A DNA stretch of 64,000 nt from Caprimulgus europaeus (Eukaryota > Chordata > Aves > Caprimulgiformes > Caprimulgidae), in NCBI GenBank assembly GCA_907165065.1, contig OU015540.1:186001-250000 (forward strand). Direction: 5' to 3'. The position numbers and the translations under genes are program-made. Positions within the stretch are counted from its first letter, which is position 1, and every line of letters starts with the position of its first letter. The notes below the pieces were generated by a model that did no database searches, had not been told where the DNA came from, and worked only from the letters and a program-made list of their open reading frames with translations. Of the stretch, positions 59,901 through 64,000 are shown one piece after another.

Positions 59901-62900
59901 TTAGTCAGCAAAGAAGCAGGTTGAAAAACAACAAAGCCCCCCAGCTGGCAGCCTGTGAACTGACACAGGATGCTGCACAAAGGAGGAAGGAGTGACTTGC
60001 CTTCTGTCTGGAGAATGCTGCAGAGAACCCAGCACCCTGCCCTCCTGCCTCCCTTTTGCCTCTGCCAGTTGTCTCTTTATAACCACTAACACTGGGCTAA
60101 GCATTTTGTTTTCCCCAATATATGTCAAGTCTGAACCCATTGTGCATGAAGCCTCTAGTAGGAAGACATCACTTTGGCTCCTGCCAGAAGAAATGGGCTT
60201 ACCTTCACAGAGCTGTGACCACGTACAGCTTGCTCACACAGAGGATTGTGTCTTCTCTTAGGAAATCACCAGATGCATGCTGGTAAACAGAAACAGGAAT
60301 GACTGTGCCTGTGAACTCACCCTGACCATGTGAAACAGAAACCTACAGCTCTGCTCAGGCTCAAACTCACCATCCTCATCTGCATGGTGCAAGATGTGCC
60401 CAGAGCATCTCCCCACATGCCTCACTAGACTGTATGCATTCAGCCCAAAACAGCCTCTATGGCACCCTGCTCTGAGGGCCCAGACCCCTTTGGGTACCCC
60501 ACAGGCAGTACTCTCCCTCCATACATTTGTCAGAGCCCTGCCCTACAGCTGGGTTCCTACAGCTTCATCAAATAAGCGTCAGCTTTTTCTTGTCTGTTCA
60601 GCTGATGTATCCCCTTCTCTCCACCCTCTCCTATCACAGCCATTCGTAGACTGGCCCCAGGTCACACCTTCTGTGCTTGTACCTCCAAAGAGGTACTCTG
60701 CACAAGGTCAGGAGGTCCATCACACATTCCCACAACACTCCCCTGAGTCAGCGGTGCTGGCAGAACTCACTGCTCCTTTCACACAGCTTAGCAAAAAGCG
60801 ACTCATTTAGAGGCAACATCCACCAGCTTGTCCCCACATACCTGCTCACAGGGATGCACCAAGGCCAGAACTCTGCTGCTGGCATACAGCTATTTATGGC
60901 AAGAGCCTGACCTGAGCCTCTTACAGCTTTGTTTTACCACAGCTGTCAAAAACCAGCATGCCCCACCCATGCTGTCTGGCCACAAGCTTTTACAGCAACC
61001 CTTCCACACCTGGGTCTGGGTACAGCACTGGAGTGGGCCTTCGACAGCTCCTGGCATCTCTGATAGGGTGAAAAAACACACTCTCTTCAACCTCTGACTG
61101 TGGAAGCACTTTCAAAGCCCAAGCTAATGGCTCACATTGTGTTCTGCCTCCACATGGCAAGCAGCCAGCTGCAGGAGATAATCACACAGCAGGACCACAG
61201 ACTCCAGCAGCATTGCTGGCTCCATCCCAAACCCACTGAACACGCAGTTCTAACACAGTTGGTGGCTTCATGGCATTGGCAGGGATGTACTGTGTCTTTA
61301 GGAGAAAAGGTGGGATGGATGTGCAGGATGGACAAACAGGCAGAGTTATGAAAAGCATGTTGCAATATGTTGGGGCATATTAACAACATTGGAGATAAAC
61401 AGGTTTTTTACAGAAACAGATTTATCCAAAGTAACCAATTAAAAAAAAAAAAAAAGAAATAGATTTCTGCACAGAGAAGCCAAAGGCTTTCCCATGATGC
61501 TGGTAGGAGTTCATTGTAAGGTGGCAGAAGGCAGGAGCTTGTTCTGAGGCGAAAAAGGCCAAAACATGAGGTTATTTGCTCCACTAGAGCACAGGGACTA
61601 ATGTGATGAAATTGTGTCACATCAGTGTTATCTGCATCCAAACCAGCACTGGCTGATCAAACCAGCACATTTGCAGCGCTCAGCAAGAAGAGAAGGACTC
61701 TGAAGATTGTTCCTACAAAATGTAGGGGCTGGGGGATTCCATGCTCCACGGTGGCTTTGGTTGTGGTGTGAGCCTCTTGCTCGAACAAGGAAGCTGCTTG
61801 GATCCCCTGGTTGCTCTTCTGTGACCAGCTCTGCGTAGCCTGGTTTCCACACTCCTTACCCTGCCGCCATGCGCGTGCAGAAGCTGGAAAGTGATGTGCC
61901 AGGAGCAGCAAGAAGTTAAAACATTGGCAGATAACATGCAAAATAGAGACAATCTGGACAGCAGAATGTGTCAGTCCTTCACACTGGGGAGCACAGCTGG
62001 AGGTTTTTAAGGCGAGTCATAAGAACAGCAAAGGTAGCCTGACCAGAAGTGGGAAGACTCCCTCATGCTTCTGGATGACAGTGTCTGCTGCAGGGGCCCA
62101 GCACAGCTCAGAATGAGGCCATGGAATAGGCAGCATAGGCTAACCTGTGGGTCCCAATTCCTGGCCCTGTGAAGGAAACAAAGCACTTGGTGGCTCTGTT
62201 GCCTCCCTCATGTCACAGAGAAGAACACTGTGTGCTTCCGGAGTGCCTCAGCTAGGAAGTGGGGGAGCAGACCACCCAGCAATGAACTGCCCTGCACAAC
62301 CTTCAAGCCCAGAGCCCGTGAGACACATGCACAGGCTAGTGGATGCAGCACAGCACATGCTTGCCAGAGCCAGCTCCTCCAGACATCTGCTGGATAATCA
62401 TCAAGGGACGAGAGTGCTAACACCATGGCCAACTGTGGCCAGTGCAGACTTGGTTCTCACAGCAACTCTCCAGAGCCTCAAGACAAGAACTGGGGACTGG
62501 TTACAACCCTCAGCCAGGCGTGGAAATTCTACCCCCAGAAGGCAGTCCAGTGCTATCTCACCCTGTTATCATTCTTGTTGCTGTGTGGGTGGCTCACTGC
62601 AAGTGAAACCACCAGTGGCTGAGCTGGGGGAGAAGCAGCCAACCTCAAACTCTTCAGCTTATGGCAAACTTCCCCCATGTCTAAGAGCTGGGGAAACAGC
62701 AAGTAGGAAAGTCCCAGTGATATGTTAGTCACCAACTCAGTAACCTTCAAGCAGAGGACAAACACCACGCTGCTGTGAATGCCCTGCTCCTATTCAGCTG
62801 GGCACAGATAGGACCATGGAAGCTGCTGATCCATCACTGAACTGGGACAGGAGCTCCTTAGGATGCCTGCCGCACTCCGTGGACTGGGGCAGGTCTAACA

Positions 62901-64000
62901 CAGTCATCCCTCTATCAAAGAGAGGATATGGGTCGCAGGCTGGTACTACACCACCTCTTGCCATTACAGCTCCCTCTCTGTATTCAGAATGCAGAATTTT
63001 AGGTCTCCAGCACAGATGGTCAGAGTTTTAGAGAAAGTATTTTGGCTTTCTGGCAGAAACAGCTGCTCCTCTCCCCTATGCAGCTGAACGTGCCACAGCA
63101 GCCAGTTCGCCACTCTGCTCATCTAGGGCTGCAGCCAGTTTTCCTTTTCTTTGCAGTCTTGCTGGAAGCATAGAAGGAGCTGTGTAGAAATGTCTGTGTT
63201 GCAGAAAGCCACAGAGGGCACAGGACGGAAACGGGACAGCACAAGGGACAAACAGAGCAAAGCACCTTTGCCCAGAGTGCAGCAGAGATGTTAAGTTCCT
63301 CTCAACGTTGCTTTCTCAACTTGTCAAAGGGATGAGAATAGTCAGGACTTAGCAAAACAGTGGTGCTGCTGATGGCTGTTATTAGGTGCTCAAGGAAAAC
63401 ACAACCAGTTATGGCAATTTAGTAAACTCTAACCTTGGTTAAGCGTGTTAGTGAGCAACATGGAGAGTGCTCTCTTCCTCACTTGGCTCTTTTTTTCCTT
63501 TCCTTTGGAGCCAATCTGCTTTGAGAGATGACGGTCCTGCAGCTGAAATCCAGACCAGTTCATTGGTCTCATTGCTCTGACTGTCAGCAAGTTCATGCTG
63601 AGCTGGCACTTGGCTTCTGCCCTTGTCACCGCAGTTTAGGGCTGTGTGCCATGGCTGCAACAGCTGATGAAAAGCCGATGGCATGACATGGCTGCCTCGG
63701 TCACAGCACTGTGGTGAAAAAAAATAAAATTACAGGTGATGTGTAATCATGATACATCACCCTGTGGGAGCCTGGGACAGACCTTGTGCTCAGCAATCTG
63801 TACAGGGACGGAAATGATCTGTTTGTGTGTGTGTGCGCGTACCTGTGCGTTGCATGGGCACAGTTCCCCTGATAATTAGTCAAAAACACCTATTATTTGT
63901 GAAAGCAACTGTATGCCAAATTACACTTTGCAAGCACCTGTCAGAGCTAGAATATAAACTGCACAAATCATGCTCCCTAAGGAGTTTTCTACAGAAAACA
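53928..64000. other. Upstream flank of IL21R, no recognised gene
   Basis: Ten kilobases with no coding exon that I can recognise on either strand. Open frames of up to 193 codons (plus strand 62147-62728) start at non-ATG codons, have ordinary intergenic composition and resemble no family. In human, IL4R lies upstream of IL21R in the same orientation, so the next gene to the right may be IL4R, but none of its conserved exons (for example a WSEWS exon) is seen here. Small simple tracts occur, such as a (GT)n at 63821-63840 and A-runs near 56538 and 61441. One or more non-coding IL21R 5' exons and enhancers may be hidden in it. Confidence 0.5.
63821..63840. repeat. Short (GT)n tract
   Basis: Dinucleotide run GTTTGTGTGTGTGTGCGCGT. 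Simple repeat, no further function seen. Confidence 0.7.

Noticed and set aside
62147-62728. Plus-strand 193-codon frame, the longest in the right flank
   Set aside because: Starts at GTG, ordinary intergenic composition, no recognised motif, no flanking exon evidence.
1-64000. tRNA, rRNA, CRISPR arrays, bacterial-type operons, retrovirus-like elements
   Set aside because: None seen on reading both strands; the window is ordinary vertebrate nuclear DNA.

Overview
The window is vertebrate nuclear DNA and almost certainly from a bird. It holds several truncated CR1 LINEs whose 3' ends carry the (ATTCTRTG)n-type terminus typical of avian CR1, it has compact introns, and its genes resemble human proteins exon by exon. 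The species cannot be named from sequence alone. I recall PDPK1 and IL21R lying on chicken chromosome 14, which would suit this block, but I could not check that here.

Three protein-coding genes, all on the minus strand and arranged head to tail, account for the recognised coding sequence. Reading in the direction of transcription (right to left) they are: (1) IL21R, the interleukin-21 receptor, eight coding exons between 51734 and 39354, predicted 584 aa; (2) IL9R, the interleukin-9 receptor alpha chain, eight coding exons between 28727 and 22195, predicted 474 aa; (3) the 5' part of PDPK1 (3-phosphoinositide-dependent kinase 1), with an 8-codon first exon at 15391-15368 inside a CpG island, a 13.8-kb first intron, and exon 2 at 1591-1322. 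The rest of PDPK1 lies beyond the left edge. Every IL9R and IL21R splice junction used obeys GT-AG, and joining the exons gives one uninterrupted frame in each gene (1425 and 1755 nt).

IL9R and IL21R share a domain plan: signal peptide, D1 domain, D2 domain with a WSEWS motif, one membrane helix, a juxtamembrane Box 1 exon and a single long tail exon. They also share the same series of seven intron phases (1,2,1,0,1,2,0), with closely matched exon lengths. This is strong evidence that the neighbours arose by tandem duplication. Both are class I cytokine receptors that in mammals pair with the common gamma chain and signal through JAK1/JAK3 and STATs. In human they are unlinked (IL9R in the Xq/Yq pseudoautosomal region, IL21R at 16p12), so the avian arrangement probably keeps an older order.

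Layout: 1-15391 is the PDPK1 5' gene portion, mostly introns with CR1 insertions; 14690-15900 is the CpG island and promoter; 15900-22194 is intergenic with a CR1 and a small duplicated segment; 22195-28740 is IL9R; 28741-39353 is intergenic with one CR1 fragment; 39354-51754 is IL21R; 51755-64000 has no recognised coding exon and probably holds the 5' non-coding exon(s), promoter or upstream flank of IL21R, plus two abutting CR1 copies. I saw no tRNA, rRNA, CRISPR, DNA transposon or retrovirus-like element.
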